58,460 bases of DNA, from IMG/VR virus record IMGVR_UViG_3300017917_001430, positions 1 to 58,460 of that record; one strand, written 5' to 3'. Source of the stretch: a virus. Shown here one piece after another: positions 11,101 to 20,035 of this stretch; the stretch's first letter is position 1; every line of letters starts with the position of its first letter. Position numbers and translations under genes: made by a program. The notes below the pieces were generated by a model. That model was not told the DNA's origin. It ran no database searches and saw only the letters and a program-made list of their open reading frames with translations.

Positions 11101-11362
11101 AGCAGCAGCTTCTGCATACCGTCCTTTGCTTGAAACAATTAACGAATCAAAATATCCAGGAATGCTTGGGTTGGGTGGTACACTGCAGGTACCAGTAAAC
11201 AACGTAATGACCTCTATGAATGATAACTCAACGGCAGTGTATAATTATAATCTAGGCTTCAGCATTAATGGTTCTAACGGAAACCCTAACGATATTGCAA
11301 GGGCAGTTATGAGAGAAATTAAAAATGTTGATGCACAAAGAATTAGGGGACAACGAGTATAA
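5198..11362 (+). CDS. Tail tape measure protein
   Basis: 2054 residues, by far the longest gene, directly after the chaperones. Residues about 185-420 match the TP901-type tape measure core; hydrophobic stretches lie near 540-575 and 1165-1200, and a long coiled-coil runs about 1590-1830. Two copies of a PAMLxPGExxV motif (about residues 680-695 and 1950-1965) and two FASG-type Gly-rich segments mark internal repeats. By the usual rule of about 0.15 nm per residue the tail would be near 300 nm. No peptidoglycan hydrolase domain is visible. Stop overlaps the next start. Confidence 0.95.
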   Translation: MADVNANIDINIDSSNALAQLKSLQRQISQFHTSIAKSSEAAALAQRGLQKNLLNSINAIGAFTAEMRTVRTSAESFTDSLEKNKFSMREYFRYAGASTKTFGRLFKSEFDTIGKVAEERVKRLQTQYIKMGRDTNGAMRAIAVMPTELNMKDYTTQVQMAAQKQALFNQLMRQGSTNLLNFGKNTQWAGRQLMVGFTLPLMAVGSAATRTFMEMEAQALRFRKVYGDLFTPREETQQALANITELGRQFTRYGVAVSTTVGLAADAAAAGFQGLDLQRQTTEATRLSILGQVDSQKALETTISLQNAFKMSSQDLAGAIDFLNAVENQTVVSLDDITTAIPKVAPVIQQLGGNVKDLAFFLGALKEGGVNASEGANALKSGLGALINPTEKAAGMLADMGININQIVERNQGNLRATVIEFARALDTLDPLNRARAIEQLFGKFQFARLSTLFDNVTNQAGQAGRILELAGTSIEDLAALSQQELGMTADSAMNKFRKSVEDLKISLVPVGETFLKAVTPIIDFVGNILDRFNNLSDGTKRVITLLTVGLGAVGPVLLMTFGLIANGVANLIKLFLTLRSGYQRLTGQSQVLGEQTQYLTSEQIDAAAAAHSLDQTHAKLTQTFTAEASAINKLIQAYNSAAGAARNFAMNNPAMMMPPKGRKKFASGIVSVPGPKGAGDVIPAMLSPGEAVVPADMAEKYAPLINGMIADNIPGFKRGVRAGKFTAVDVPGGYDVAHFGMKSSMTGQQLVDMVAGLDTAAAKYIRNMVASIENGLQQSFTTFDNSVIAQFTNLNRELDKAGKASTQAVRENLVGAGFAEVRDVELQRQLTGAGMSIDEFRQVNQKITDQIVQGFDALGDQTTITSEQLDKLIRKAYEEVAKTDARIEQAYKNMQKVTTVTDPRTSSRVPLTEQSYTISRKRGRFASGMESMAGADRGPYTPVSRFGITGAMAGQIGLAHADAAKVYKQFSDEVKVKLASLRGDIVGFAKQFEIEAEKAGLKTGNAYKIGVDKSNAQDIYVETRDRQSPHRLADNDGRDDAKAYSDARDKELNRRTRTRRVATAPQGAPPPIVPGGIPMSVLQAAYTENALRDKMRAQQEATAKMTQRMNTLNKAFMGGTFAVSALSGVASMAGGNLGKFSEILFQISGPLFALSSVIQLLTGEKIVGLFKKLGSLKIGLLAIGITALVTVVKLVSAAKEKERIATEGLANVINTTKDKLEVLGNFFNTIPTGRAGKNFVVSSAPIRAGSREQAQQLKANKDFVKQYEKDIKGLTQETEARALLSLQTLALDLAGQGFGKDAITTIITAITEEAGRSELMLKFKQIDVSTEEGKKAAIETARAITENFDKEFKKGVKKSRQVIYGGRGGAIVGPEVITLTKEQQKELKLGSQELGNTLAGVTGQFRAGALTGDQYSRAITEILGSTYGVANASMLLTKTLANISPETDKQTEAITDYQAQLWLVRAALLEVAVSETLLARLRSANMLERKVAIEELKKLIAAENKLKEEEAKGTNTATQKGEANALEKRIEQIRNQTKAFITLRNAKIDEATATELSNDAEIASLVVKNAKGKSLKQIIKLVNDYKKALKDQTKAEFQYMSGPNLFKAQLERFKAQADLREKLIDIQFAPQLKAENDQLERQQSLLQKVNDEIENVNRKQIEPLQARIETNNFALDKISLQEDVINEKYNKQVEALDKIATLNQDIANIQRQRMSIADALTRGDISAAAELMQDARAEQAQSSIARQKEGLTATRDAAIAALGRNRIEKENKTLQLQITEIEKGQLATLESQKRTIEDSIEATNRNIEALNRQVETLKDSALYGGKTKEEIGQLEGLIAAAEAAGIKFDAVLLSQAGNAQKLAAALAAALSAQKALGSGATTMAEIKAGYDAGTITAQTITPQQKATVLQSIRDLNAKIQGTITKLRSTIGKNYGGIVPKYMANGGRAMGSDTVPAMLTPGEFIVNRAAASAYRPLLETINESKYPGMLGLGGTLQVPVNNVMTSMNDNSTAVYNYNLGFSINGSNGNPNDIARAVMREIKNVDAQRIRGQRV

Positions 11363-11997
11363 TGGCTACCAGCGCATATTTAACGGGTAGAAAAAGATAT
11401 ACAAGACCACAGGGTATATTATGGTCTAATAATGCTGGAACGCTTTCTAATGGCTTTTATGTTCCTAATGGAATAGAGATTGGGGCAGATACAGCAGAAA
11501 CGGATCCAGACTTACTTGATCAGTTTATTATTTTGTCTGACCATAATAGAAGCGATATGCAGTTTAATACTCAAAGAATAGAGCAAAGACAAAGAACTAT
11601 TAATGGAAGAATGAGATCTTATCATATTGCAGATAAGTTAACAATGTCTGTTTCTTGGAACATGTTGCCATCTAGAGGATATTCTGGTTTAGCAAACTTT
11701 AATGAATCAACTGGTATATCACCAGATAAAGGCACTACAGACGAATACACAGCCGATGGCGGTGCTGGTGGGGTAGAACTACTAGATTGGTATGAAACGC
11801 ATCAAGGACCGTTTTGGATGTATCTAGCCTATGATAAGTATAGCAATCTAGAAGGACAGACTTATCAATATAATGCTTTAAACAGATATAATCAAATTAT
11901 TCAAGTTTATTTTTCTGATTTTAATTACTCCATCGTAAAGCGTGGAGCTACAAATCATGATCTTTGGAATATATCGGTAACACTGGAAGAAGTATAA
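11362..11997 (+). CDS. Distal tail / minor tail protein
   Basis: 211 residues, first gene after the tape measure, the usual site of the distal tail protein that forms the hub between tube and tip. Beta-rich with no enzyme motif; sequence resembles minor tail proteins of actinophages (FWMYLAYDKYSN, QIIQVYFSDFNYSIVKRG). Start shares its A with the tape-measure stop, and its own stop shares a base with the next start. Confidence 0.65.
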   Translation: MATSAYLTGRKRYTRPQGILWSNNAGTLSNGFYVPNGIEIGADTAETDPDLLDQFIILSDHNRSDMQFNTQRIEQRQRTINGRMRSYHIADKLTMSVSWNMLPSRGYSGLANFNESTGISPDKGTTDEYTADGGAGGVELLDWYETHQGPFWMYLAYDKYSNLEGQTYQYNALNRYNQIIQVYFSDFNYSIVKRGATNHDLWNISVTLEEV

Positions 11998-14900
11998 TGT
12001 TTCAAAGTACAGAATTAAAAAATCATTTTGAAACTTCTGCAACAATTCAAACAGAGTCTTTAGTTCTGGCTGAATGGAATATGAATATGCCAGACAATAT
12101 TTATACACTTGGAAACTATAGATATAGACCACAAGAACAAAATTCTTTATTTTTAACACTGTTAAACACTTTTGATCCAAACGATACTGGGAATTATTAT
12201 ACAAATGCAACAGATGCCGATGTTGTTATTAATGGTGGTTTAGATAATGATGGTGATCCACAAATTTTTACATCTACAAAAGAAAAAATAAAACTTTTAT
12301 ATTCTTTAGAAGATTGTATTAAACCTTTTAGACCAAGATCTGGAATAAATAAAGCAACATTTTTTAATAATAAATACCTATCAAATTCTGGGGTTGATTT
12401 AGCAAGACGACCAAGATATTATATGCCATCAAGATATGATCAATTTAAATACTGGACTTCTTTTAGAACAGAAAGCGGTATTGAAAGAGGAATAGCAAAA
12501 ACCATCATTAATGGAAATTACTATATAGACGATGCTGCTCCATTTGTTGTTTATAAAAATAATGTACCAGCAAATAGAATTATTGTTAAGATGCAAACAA
12601 ATGTTGGTGATATAGACTTAGGAGACTTTACAAATATATCAACAACTTTTGCTGATCCATTTTTTGGTAATATAAATAAAACAACTCCAACAAGATGGAG
12701 AATTCAGTATCTAGATGGAAATAACTGGACTGATGCTTATGTATTTAATGAAAACAGTATTCGTGAAGATGGATCTCCAATCATTAGTCATAATGGTTAT
12801 GTTGAGTTGCAGTATGCCATAACAAATATTCCAGATAAGTTTAAAGAAAATTTTATTATTGCAGAAACCTTTTCCTCAAACACGCTTTTACCAACAAGCT
12901 CAGTAAATGGATATGCTTATCTTGTTATTGAAAATAATAATGAAGTTGGAACATTTTATGTTTGGAATAGTGTAACCGAAGAATATGAAAGTTTTATACC
13001 ATCTTATGGATGGGTTTTAGGAAATGAAGAAATTACAAATCGTACTACTTTTGTAACAGACTTAACCTCACCATTGTCATTTTTTGAATCAACCAATGGA
13101 AAAATACTATATAGAGAATTTCAAGAAATAAGAGGAATTAGGGTTGTAGTAGAAAGAATGAATAAGTTTGATTCAACTTTTGATCTTATTGAGATGTCAC
13201 CAAGATTAGTGGTTGATATATCAAATAAAACAATTGAATATAATGTAAAAAAAATTCTTTCTGATTTAGGAAATTCAGCGTTGCCAGTAGGACAGCTTTT
13301 GGCGTCAACTGGATCACTAACAATCTTTGATGATGATCAGGCATTTAATGATAATAATACTTCTAGCATTGTAAAAGATTATGTTCGCAAAAATATTAAA
13401 TTTAATTTTTATGAAAAAATTTTAAATGTTGAAGGATTTGATTATTGGGTTCCAATTAAAACATTATATTCTGATGGATTTCCACAAGCAACAATAACTG
13501 CTGGAACCCTAGATTTATCATTAAGAGATTTTTATTTTTATTTAGAATCTATGCCAGCACCTAAAATGCTTGTTACAGAGGTTTCCCTAAGTTATGCTAT
13601 TAGTCTTATTCTTGATTATATTGGTTTTAGCAACTATGCATTTTATAGAACAGCCGATGAGCCAGATCCTATTATTCCATATTTTTTTGTTGCTCCAGAT
13701 CAAACTGTTGCTGAAGTTTTAAATCAATTAGCAGTATCAACTCAATCTGCAATGTTTTTTGATGAATATAATAATTTTATTGTAATGAGCAAAAACTATA
13801 TGCTTCCATCCTCTAATGATAGAAACACAGATATTATTTTGTCTGGCTCTAATAATCAATCTGCTAGCGGAATTATTGAAAATCAAACATCTGGAACACT
13901 TCCTAATATTTTGTCAATTGCTTCTGAAGATAAAAAAGTATATAACAATGGAAAAATTAACTATACATCTAGATATATTCAAAGATCATATGGATCTGTT
14001 CGTCAGGCAAATATGATAGATCAAGAAAAAACTTGGATATATAAGCCAGCATTACTTTGGGAAGCTTCTGGAACTGATACAACAAAAACAATTAACGAAG
14101 TAGCAAGCAAACAATCAAAATATGTATTGGGTGCAATGCCACTTAACTCTGATTTATCTTCTGTACCACCACAAGTTATTAATCATACAGTTCAAAATAA
14201 TATTTTTGATTTAGGAGAAAACGTATACTGGCTAACAAGATTTCAAGGGTATTTTTATTCTAGTGGAGAAATTATAAAATATGATGCAGTTGAATTTAAT
14301 GTTACTGGAACTGGAAATGTTTGGATTAGTAATAATCAAGAATACCAGAGATATTTTGCATCCCTACCTTTTAATGGAAAAATTTATCCAACAGGTTTAG
14401 TTAGAATATACTCTGTGCCATTTTCTGAAACGGTAGATGGCATTACACGTTTACAAGAAGGTGCTGTATATGAGCATGGAAGAGGTCAATTTGGTACACC
14501 AATCACTAATCATTATGCTGGTATAAATTCATACTGGTCTAACAATGACTATGTTAAGGGATGCGATATGAAATCTGAATATTTATTTACAACATCCTTA
14601 CTTGAAGATATATCTTTACCATCAACAACTACTGGTGCAGCAGGAATTAACAATACAAAAGCTAGACAAACATCAAGAAATGGAATTATTAAAAACTTTA
14701 TGTCGTCTAGTTATTTAACTGAAACAGAAGTTAACAATACATTTTCTACTCAGTCTGGAACAATTCAATCTTCTGCTTTAGTTATGAATGGACCATCATT
14801 TACAACTACTGAAACACCTATTAATTTAGTTTCATATGTTTATAAAAATCTTGACAACGCATACAAACACTTTGGTACAAGAATGAGGATTGTTGGTAAA

Positions 14901-16316
14901 ATTGAAAACAATGAAAATCGTACTCAAACACCAATTGGAAGCACTACATATTATCAGGTTACTGGATCTCAACCAGATCAAAATGTTAGCATTGGTGGTG
15001 GTTCTGGAGGAATAGCAGTTCTTCTTAATCCTGAAACAAATAATGGATATTATTTTGAGATAGTTGCTTTAACAGAAAAAAATATAGAATCATATTTAAG
15101 ACTTGATAATGCTGGACAGTCTGATATATCAATCAACAATGTTGTGTTTTATAAAATTAAAAAAAGCTCCTCTAATAATGATGCTATTCCAGTAAAACTT
15201 TGGGGAGGTCTAACTAATATTATTGTTGATGATGGTCGTTTTACTGGTCAGTATAGGATGGCGGGAGAAGAGAATCCAACAGTTTATGACTTGGCAGTAG
15301 AATATCAAGATCTTGGCAAAATAAGAAGATTTTATTTATATATTAATAATAAATTAATTAAAGTTGTTGATGATTCAGATCCGCTGCCAATTTATAATAA
15401 TATGGCACCATTTGTACGTGGATCATCCAGAATAATGTTTGAAAATTTATATGCTTTGTCAGAAAATTATTCTCAAAATAGTGTTTTTACAGTTGGAGAA
15501 ACTCTGTCTTCTGCTTTTGGAAATAAAGAAATTAATGCAAATGAATCTTTTAGAAAATATGCAATGAGTGGAATTTTACAGTCAACATATTTATCTGGCA
15601 TTAGTGCACAAGAACCACCAAAATATAATATGTATTTTGAAGAGTTTGGATCAATAATGAGAGAATGTGCATATTTTAATATTAAATATGATCGTGCATA
15701 TCCAGCACTTTATGCACAATTATCTCCCACATTTAATAAAATTAAAGGCTATACGGTTTCTGGGTTTTATGCAGATTCTTATGGAGCAGAGTTTTTAATT
15801 TTTAATTCTACAGATTCAGCTTTAAATCTTGATGAAACAAGTGGAAACTACCTTAGAATTCAAGGAATTACATTTACACAGGACACAACTCATGAATTAA
15901 CAGTTGATGAATATTTTCAAAAACGAAGTAATTTTTCTAATCCACAACTAACAACATCTTCACAAATTGTATCTACTTTAGCTGAAAAATCTAAATTTGA
16001 TAAAATTAAACTTAGTAGAATGATTTATGGAAATAACGAGTTTACTCTAGATACGCCATATATACAAACTCAAGATGATGCAGAAAATTTAATTGGCTGG
16101 ATTATAAATAAACTCATGGAACCTAAAAAAGCAATTGGTATAGAAATGTTTGCTATGCCAACAGTTCAGCTTGGAGATATAGTTCAAATTAATTATAAAA
16201 ACTCTGATAATTTAGATTTAGTTACATCGGATGGATCAAGATTTATAGTATATAATATTGATTATTCAAGAAAAATAAATGGTCCGTATATGACTATTTA
16301 TTTGGCGGAGGTCTAA
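11997..16316 (+). CDS. Large minor tail protein (tail-tip hub / adhesin)
   Basis: 1439 residues from the ATG that overlaps the upstream stop (TAATG); an earlier in-frame ATG at 11964 lies inside the preceding gene and is less likely. The order distal tail protein then very large beta-rich protein fits the Tal/central tip protein. The C-terminal end (about residues 1375-1439; MPTVQLGDIVQINYK) resembles actinophage tip proteins. The middle (about 950-1200) looks like a lectin-type beta sandwich. Probably contacts the host envelope; receptor unknown. Confidence 0.7.
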   Translation: MFQSTELKNHFETSATIQTESLVLAEWNMNMPDNIYTLGNYRYRPQEQNSLFLTLLNTFDPNDTGNYYTNATDADVVINGGLDNDGDPQIFTSTKEKIKLLYSLEDCIKPFRPRSGINKATFFNNKYLSNSGVDLARRPRYYMPSRYDQFKYWTSFRTESGIERGIAKTIINGNYYIDDAAPFVVYKNNVPANRIIVKMQTNVGDIDLGDFTNISTTFADPFFGNINKTTPTRWRIQYLDGNNWTDAYVFNENSIREDGSPIISHNGYVELQYAITNIPDKFKENFIIAETFSSNTLLPTSSVNGYAYLVIENNNEVGTFYVWNSVTEEYESFIPSYGWVLGNEEITNRTTFVTDLTSPLSFFESTNGKILYREFQEIRGIRVVVERMNKFDSTFDLIEMSPRLVVDISNKTIEYNVKKILSDLGNSALPVGQLLASTGSLTIFDDDQAFNDNNTSSIVKDYVRKNIKFNFYEKILNVEGFDYWVPIKTLYSDGFPQATITAGTLDLSLRDFYFYLESMPAPKMLVTEVSLSYAISLILDYIGFSNYAFYRTADEPDPIIPYFFVAPDQTVAEVLNQLAVSTQSAMFFDEYNNFIVMSKNYMLPSSNDRNTDIILSGSNNQSASGIIENQTSGTLPNILSIASEDKKVYNNGKINYTSRYIQRSYGSVRQANMIDQEKTWIYKPALLWEASGTDTTKTINEVASKQSKYVLGAMPLNSDLSSVPPQVINHTVQNNIFDLGENVYWLTRFQGYFYSSGEIIKYDAVEFNVTGTGNVWISNNQEYQRYFASLPFNGKIYPTGLVRIYSVPFSETVDGITRLQEGAVYEHGRGQFGTPITNHYAGINSYWSNNDYVKGCDMKSEYLFTTSLLEDISLPSTTTGAAGINNTKARQTSRNGIIKNFMSSSYLTETEVNNTFSTQSGTIQSSALVMNGPSFTTTETPINLVSYVYKNLDNAYKHFGTRMRIVGKIENNENRTQTPIGSTTYYQVTGSQPDQNVSIGGGSGGIAVLLNPETNNGYYFEIVALTEKNIESYLRLDNAGQSDISINNVVFYKIKKSSSNNDAIPVKLWGGLTNIIVDDGRFTGQYRMAGEENPTVYDLAVEYQDLGKIRRFYLYINNKLIKVVDDSDPLPIYNNMAPFVRGSSRIMFENLYALSENYSQNSVFTVGETLSSAFGNKEINANESFRKYAMSGILQSTYLSGISAQEPPKYNMYFEEFGSIMRECAYFNIKYDRAYPALYAQLSPTFNKIKGYTVSGFYADSYGAEFLIFNSTDSALNLDETSGNYLRIQGITFTQDTTHELTVDEYFQKRSNFSNPQLTTSSQIVSTLAEKSKFDKIKLSRMIYGNNEFTLDTPYIQTQDDAENLIGWIINKLMEPKKAIGIEMFAMPTVQLGDIVQINYKNSDNLDLVTSDGSRFIVYNIDYSRKINGPYMTIYLAEV

Positions 16317-16317
16317 T

Positions 16318-17205
16318 ATGTCACTAGACAGAATGAATGATTCAAAATCTTCTTCAAAAGTAACTTTATCAGAAGCTAAATCTCTTGGCTTTGACAGTAC
16401 TGCTGGCATTAGTAAAGTTGGTGGTATGTATGTATTTGATACATCACTTGCCCCAGAACGTGGTGGTTTTCAATCTGTTGGAGTAGCAAAGCCTGGTCAA
16501 GTTCAAATGACCCCATATTATGGAGATGTAACTGGTGCGTATAGATTAACACAAGAACAATTTGCATCTGTTTATGACCCTAATAATTTAAGTGCAACTA
16601 GTGCTGGAATTCTCAGAATTATGAGAGAAAATGAAATAAAAGCTGGCGAGTATAAAATTATTGAGCCTAAAGAATCAATAGTTGAAACACCATCAGGTGC
16701 AAGTTTAATGGCAACACCTCCAGCACCAGAACCAGTAACTTTTGCCTTAGCATCATTTGCACCAGCTCCAGTAAAGACAGCAACACCAGATATTATTTTA
16801 TTTGATGATGAAATAATTCCAGTAGATACAATGGCAGATTTAATATTTGAAAATATTGGTGGACAAGAGTTAATTAGTATATCTAGATCAGATATTATTA
16901 ATGGACAAAAAATATCATATCAGCCAATTAAAAATCTATCATCAGTTCAGCAAAGATACAACCCAAATAATATTTTAAGTTTACAGCAAACATCAGATAA
17001 ATATTTTGCTGGATTTTCAATTAAACTAGAAGATAAGATACCAAACGAAGGAAATGGCATAAATGGAGAAAATATTTATATAGAGCAAGAAACAGGGGAC
17101 TTAGTTATAGAATTTGTAAATCTCAATAGTGATGAGCAAATTGAGACTCAGATTACTCTAGGTGGTACAATATATGAGGCGATACTTGGAGACTACATTT
17201 CATGA
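16318..17205 (+). CDS. Minor tail protein, hypothetical
   Basis: 295 residues, one base after the previous stop. A Pro/Ala-rich linker (about residues 130-155) joins an N-terminal part to a C-terminal beta domain. No recognised family. Position within the tip operon and overlap with the next gene (GATAAC junction) indicate a baseplate or fibre-associated role. Confidence 0.5.
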   Translation: MSLDRMNDSKSSSKVTLSEAKSLGFDSTAGISKVGGMYVFDTSLAPERGGFQSVGVAKPGQVQMTPYYGDVTGAYRLTQEQFASVYDPNNLSATSAGILRIMRENEIKAGEYKIIEPKESIVETPSGASLMATPPAPEPVTFALASFAPAPVKTATPDIILFDDEIIPVDTMADLIFENIGGQELISISRSDIINGQKISYQPIKNLSSVQQRYNPNNILSLQQTSDKYFAGFSIKLEDKIPNEGNGINGENIYIEQETGDLVIEFVNLNSDEQIETQITLGGTIYEAILGDYIS

Positions 17206-18362
17206 TAACTAATACTGGCAAATCTATTATTGCAAAATATCTTCTGGGGCAGGCACCAGCATACGCTTCATATATTGCTATTGGATGTGGTGCCACACCA
17301 CTAACAACTGGTGACCCAATTGGAGACTATTCTACAAAAACAAACTTAGATTTTGAAATGTTCAGGATTCCAATATCTTCAAGAGGCTTTATTAATGAAA
17401 ATGGATTAGATAAAATAGTACTAACTGCAGAATTGCCAACAGAAGAAAGGTACGAAATTTCTGAAGTTGGTATTTATTCTGCTGGATCAAATCCATCTGC
17501 TGGAGCTTATGATAGCAAAACAGTTTTTGCTTTTACACAAAATGAAAATTGGCAATATCAGTCTGGAGGGTCTGCTATAGCAATTGATACATTTTCTGCT
17601 GCATTAGACGAGCCACTATATGACAATGTTATTGCAGTTGCAGATACAGTCTTTCAAACTAGTTCTGATAATCCAATATTTTTTAAAACTCCAAGAGTTG
17701 AAAGATATGAAAGACCAAGATTTTTAAATAACGTTATTATGATTCAGGGAGATGAATCAGATATAACAATTAGTGATGAAAGCGGCGCATCATTTGATCA
17801 CTTTGAAATAGGTGCTGGATCTAATTTTATAAAACTATCTGGAGCAAATGTTGATTTTACAAAAAATTCTCCTATAGATGAACTAAGATTGGCTTTTTCT
17901 TTAATTAATAAAGATGGAACAACTGGATCTGGTATACAGCCAGAAACTGTAAGAGTGTTAGTTTCTTTTGAAAATACTGACGGATCTCAATTTGCAAGAT
18001 TAGAAGCTGAAGTAGCAGATGATAGTAGCGGTGGATTGTATGATTTTTCAACAGAAAGATATTTTATTGTAAAAAAACAATTACAACAATTATATAGAAC
18101 TTCTGGATTTGACTGGAACGGTGTTACTGTTATAAAAATATATGCTTGTGTAATTGATGGAGGAATTATATCTAGCAATTATTATGTTGGATTAGATGCA
18201 CTTAGATTAGAAAATATTGCTACAGTAAATCCCCTTTATGGATTAACTGGTTATTCTGTTATTCAAAATGTAGATGCTTCAACAATTGTTAAAGATCCAA
18301 ATACTAATAATTATATTGAGTTTAGATTTTCTGTAGATGTTTCTGGTGGTGTAATATCCTAA
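17202..18362 (+). CDS. Minor tail protein (fibre-like N-terminus)
   Basis: 386 residues. The first 100 residues (MITNTGKSIIAKYLLG, IAIGCGATPL, ISEVGIY) resemble the N-terminal attachment domain of phage tail fibre proteins. The remainder is a beta sandwich of carbohydrate-binding appearance (about 160-340). ATGA overlap with the preceding gene. Likely a tail-tip attached receptor-binding component. Confidence 0.6.
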   Translation: MITNTGKSIIAKYLLGQAPAYASYIAIGCGATPLTTGDPIGDYSTKTNLDFEMFRIPISSRGFINENGLDKIVLTAELPTEERYEISEVGIYSAGSNPSAGAYDSKTVFAFTQNENWQYQSGGSAIAIDTFSAALDEPLYDNVIAVADTVFQTSSDNPIFFKTPRVERYERPRFLNNVIMIQGDESDITISDESGASFDHFEIGAGSNFIKLSGANVDFTKNSPIDELRLAFSLINKDGTTGSGIQPETVRVLVSFENTDGSQFARLEAEVADDSSGGLYDFSTERYFIVKKQLQQLYRTSGFDWNGVTVIKIYACVIDGGIISSNYYVGLDALRLENIATVNPLYGLTGYSVIQNVDASTIVKDPNTNNYIEFRFSVDVSGGVIS

Positions 18363-18862
18363 TGGTTGATCAAGGAATAAAAAAAATTAGAATTAAACAA
18401 TCAGACTTACCAACAATAAATGTAAATGAAGAAGGCTATGTTTTAAAATATAGAATTGTTTCTGATGATAAAAATAGAACTTCTCAGTGGTCTCCAATAA
18501 ATATTATTCAGCCAAATTATACTTATGTTTCTGGATCAATAGCTTTTAATAAAGCTGGAGATGTAGCATCTCTTGCCTGGGATTCAGTATCAATACAGAT
18601 AGACGGTAATGAAATAAGAAAAGCACATGAGTTTGACATATGGCTTAAATGGCATAGAAGTGATAATGGAGACTGGATATATAAGCAAAGAATTGATGGT
18701 GGAAATATTTCTTTTCCAATACCAAGTACTTATACAATAGATGGAATTGTTCAGGGGTCACCACCAAATAGGCTCAATGTAGAAATATATTTAAAAGGGA
18801 CACCAATTAGTAGAAATTCAAATTTTTTATTAGTTTATGAAGATGGACCACATACTGTTTAA
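18362..18862 (+). CDS. Fibronectin-III-like tail protein
   Basis: 166 residues. The pattern of YVLKYRIVSDDKNRTSQWSPI resembles a fibronectin type III sandwich, a common accessory module of tail tips. Starts at the base shared with the previous stop. No signal peptide. Function is inferred from fold likeness and position. Confidence 0.5.
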   Translation: MVDQGIKKIRIKQSDLPTINVNEEGYVLKYRIVSDDKNRTSQWSPINIIQPNYTYVSGSIAFNKAGDVASLAWDSVSIQIDGNEIRKAHEFDIWLKWHRSDNGDWIYKQRIDGGNISFPIPSTYTIDGIVQGSPPNRLNVEIYLKGTPISRNSNFLLVYEDGPHTV

Positions 18863-18871
18863 TGATATACT
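18863..18871 (+). promoter_or_regulatory. Extended -10 promoter
   Basis: TGATATACT overlapping the upstream stop region, followed by AGGAG and the start at 18885. It could boost expression of the last fibre gene. Confidence 0.5.
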
Positions 18872-18884
18872 TTAATAGGAGAAC

Positions 18885-19328
18885 ATGATGGCAAAAGTAC
18901 CGCTACCAGAACGAGGGCAACCTCTTGATGTTACATATTTATATAGCCTAGTAGAGGCAGTTAATGATCTTTCTACTCAAGTAGCATCCACAACAACAAA
19001 CAAGACAGTTATAGACACTGTTAGTTCTGGAAAACAAGAAATAAAAACAGCTAATGCAAGAGTTATAGGTGGATATGTTGAAGTTGCAAATAACTCTACT
19101 GTTTCAGCTGGTAATGAAAAAACATTTACTTATGATTTTACAGATTTTAAATATCCACCAATTGTATCTGCAACACCAGTAAATATTGGTCAAACACCTG
19201 CAGGACAAAATGTTAATGTAATATTAAAAACTGTTACTGAGACTAGGGTTGAGGGCATTGTAAGATTTGGTGCATCTGGAGATCTATCATTGGCTGTTCA
19301 CTTAATTCTTATTGGCATTCCAAATTAA
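18885..19328 (+). CDS. Minor tail / fibre tip protein
   Basis: 147 residues. N-terminal helix (YLYSLVEAVNDLSTQV) of coiled-coil type, then a beta domain of the kind seen at the end of trimeric fibres (H-type lectin or gp53-like fold; FTYDFTDFKYPPIVSATPVN). Two adjacent ATGs follow AGGAG; the second at 18888 is equally possible. It closes the structural operon. Receptor binding is plausible but not shown. Confidence 0.5.
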   Translation: MMAKVPLPERGQPLDVTYLYSLVEAVNDLSTQVASTTTNKTVIDTVSSGKQEIKTANARVIGGYVEVANNSTVSAGNEKTFTYDFTDFKYPPIVSATPVNIGQTPAGQNVNVILKTVTETRVEGIVRFGASGDLSLAVHLILIGIPN

Positions 19329-19337
19329 TAGGATATA

Positions 19338-19529
19338 ATGATTTTTTGTAAAAGATGCAGGGGAAGAGTTTTTGTTGACAGGCAATATAGTAATGTTCAA
19401 CATATAGAGACTTACTGTGTTATTTGTGGACTAAGAACCTTTTTTCATCCTCCTGCAGAAAGCAAAGAAGGAAAATGGTTACTGGAAAAAGAATTATACA
19501 GAGCGAAATATACAATAACGAGTCTGTAA
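19338..19529 (+). CDS. Small zinc-ribbon protein
   Basis: 63 residues with CKRC (4-7) and CVIC (27-30), a two-knuckle zinc ribbon. Marks the switch from tail genes to the regulatory/replication block. It overlaps the next gene by 55 bases in another frame. Likely nucleic-acid or protein binding; target unknown. Confidence 0.55.
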   Translation: MIFCKRCRGRVFVDRQYSNVQHIETYCVICGLRTFFHPPAESKEGKWLLEKELYRAKYTITSL

Positions 19530-20017
19530 TAAAAGCAAATAAAAAAATATGGTTTTTGAATGGTGATTTAGTTAGACTTCATCATAGTTCAAGATCTACT
19601 GGTTTAGTCTCTGTTTATAATATTACTAAAGATAGAATTGAAACATGTTTACGTTCTGATTTTAGAAAAAAAAGAGAAAGAGCTTATACTGTTGCTGAGA
19701 CTGCTAAATTAATTAATCGTCATAGAAAATATATGCCTAAGTTAATTAAAAATGGAATTATTCCTCCTCCAGTTGGTGCTAAAATAAATGGAGAGCGTGG
19801 GTTTAGAATTAGATCTTACTATTCAGAAAGCATGGTTAGGGACATTCGTGCTATACTGGCTAGCATACATATAGGACAACCAAGAAAAGATGGGCTTATA
19901 ACAAATAATATGACACCTACAAGCCAAGAGTTGACAAGGCGAATGGGAGACGGTATACTAACATATACCAAAACAGAAGATGGTAGATTTATTCCTGTGT
20001 GGGCAGAGAATATTTAA
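19475..20017 (+). CDS. Helix-turn-helix DNA-binding protein
   Basis: 180 residues from ATG 19475, which is preceded by GAAGGAAA; an upstream ATG at 19424 is further inside the zinc-ribbon gene and lacks a site. Residues about 68-95 (YTVAETAKLINRHRKYMPKLIKNGII) look like a MerR/excisionase-type winged helix that pairs a recognition helix with a Pro turn. Likely a transcription regulator of the early region. No lysogeny genes accompany it, so an excisionase role is unlikely. Confidence 0.55.
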   Translation: MVTGKRIIQSEIYNNESVIKANKKIWFLNGDLVRLHHSSRSTGLVSVYNITKDRIETCLRSDFRKKRERAYTVAETAKLINRHRKYMPKLIKNGIIPPPVGAKINGERGFRIRSYYSESMVRDIRAILASIHIGQPRKDGLITNNMTPTSQELTRRMGDGILTYTKTEDGRFIPVWAENI

Positions 20018-20035
20018 TAAATAGGAGCGGTGGGA

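Noticed and set aside
11964-11996. Upstream ATG for the large tail-tip protein
   Set aside because: The ATG at 11997 overlaps the previous stop, as at the neighbouring junctions.
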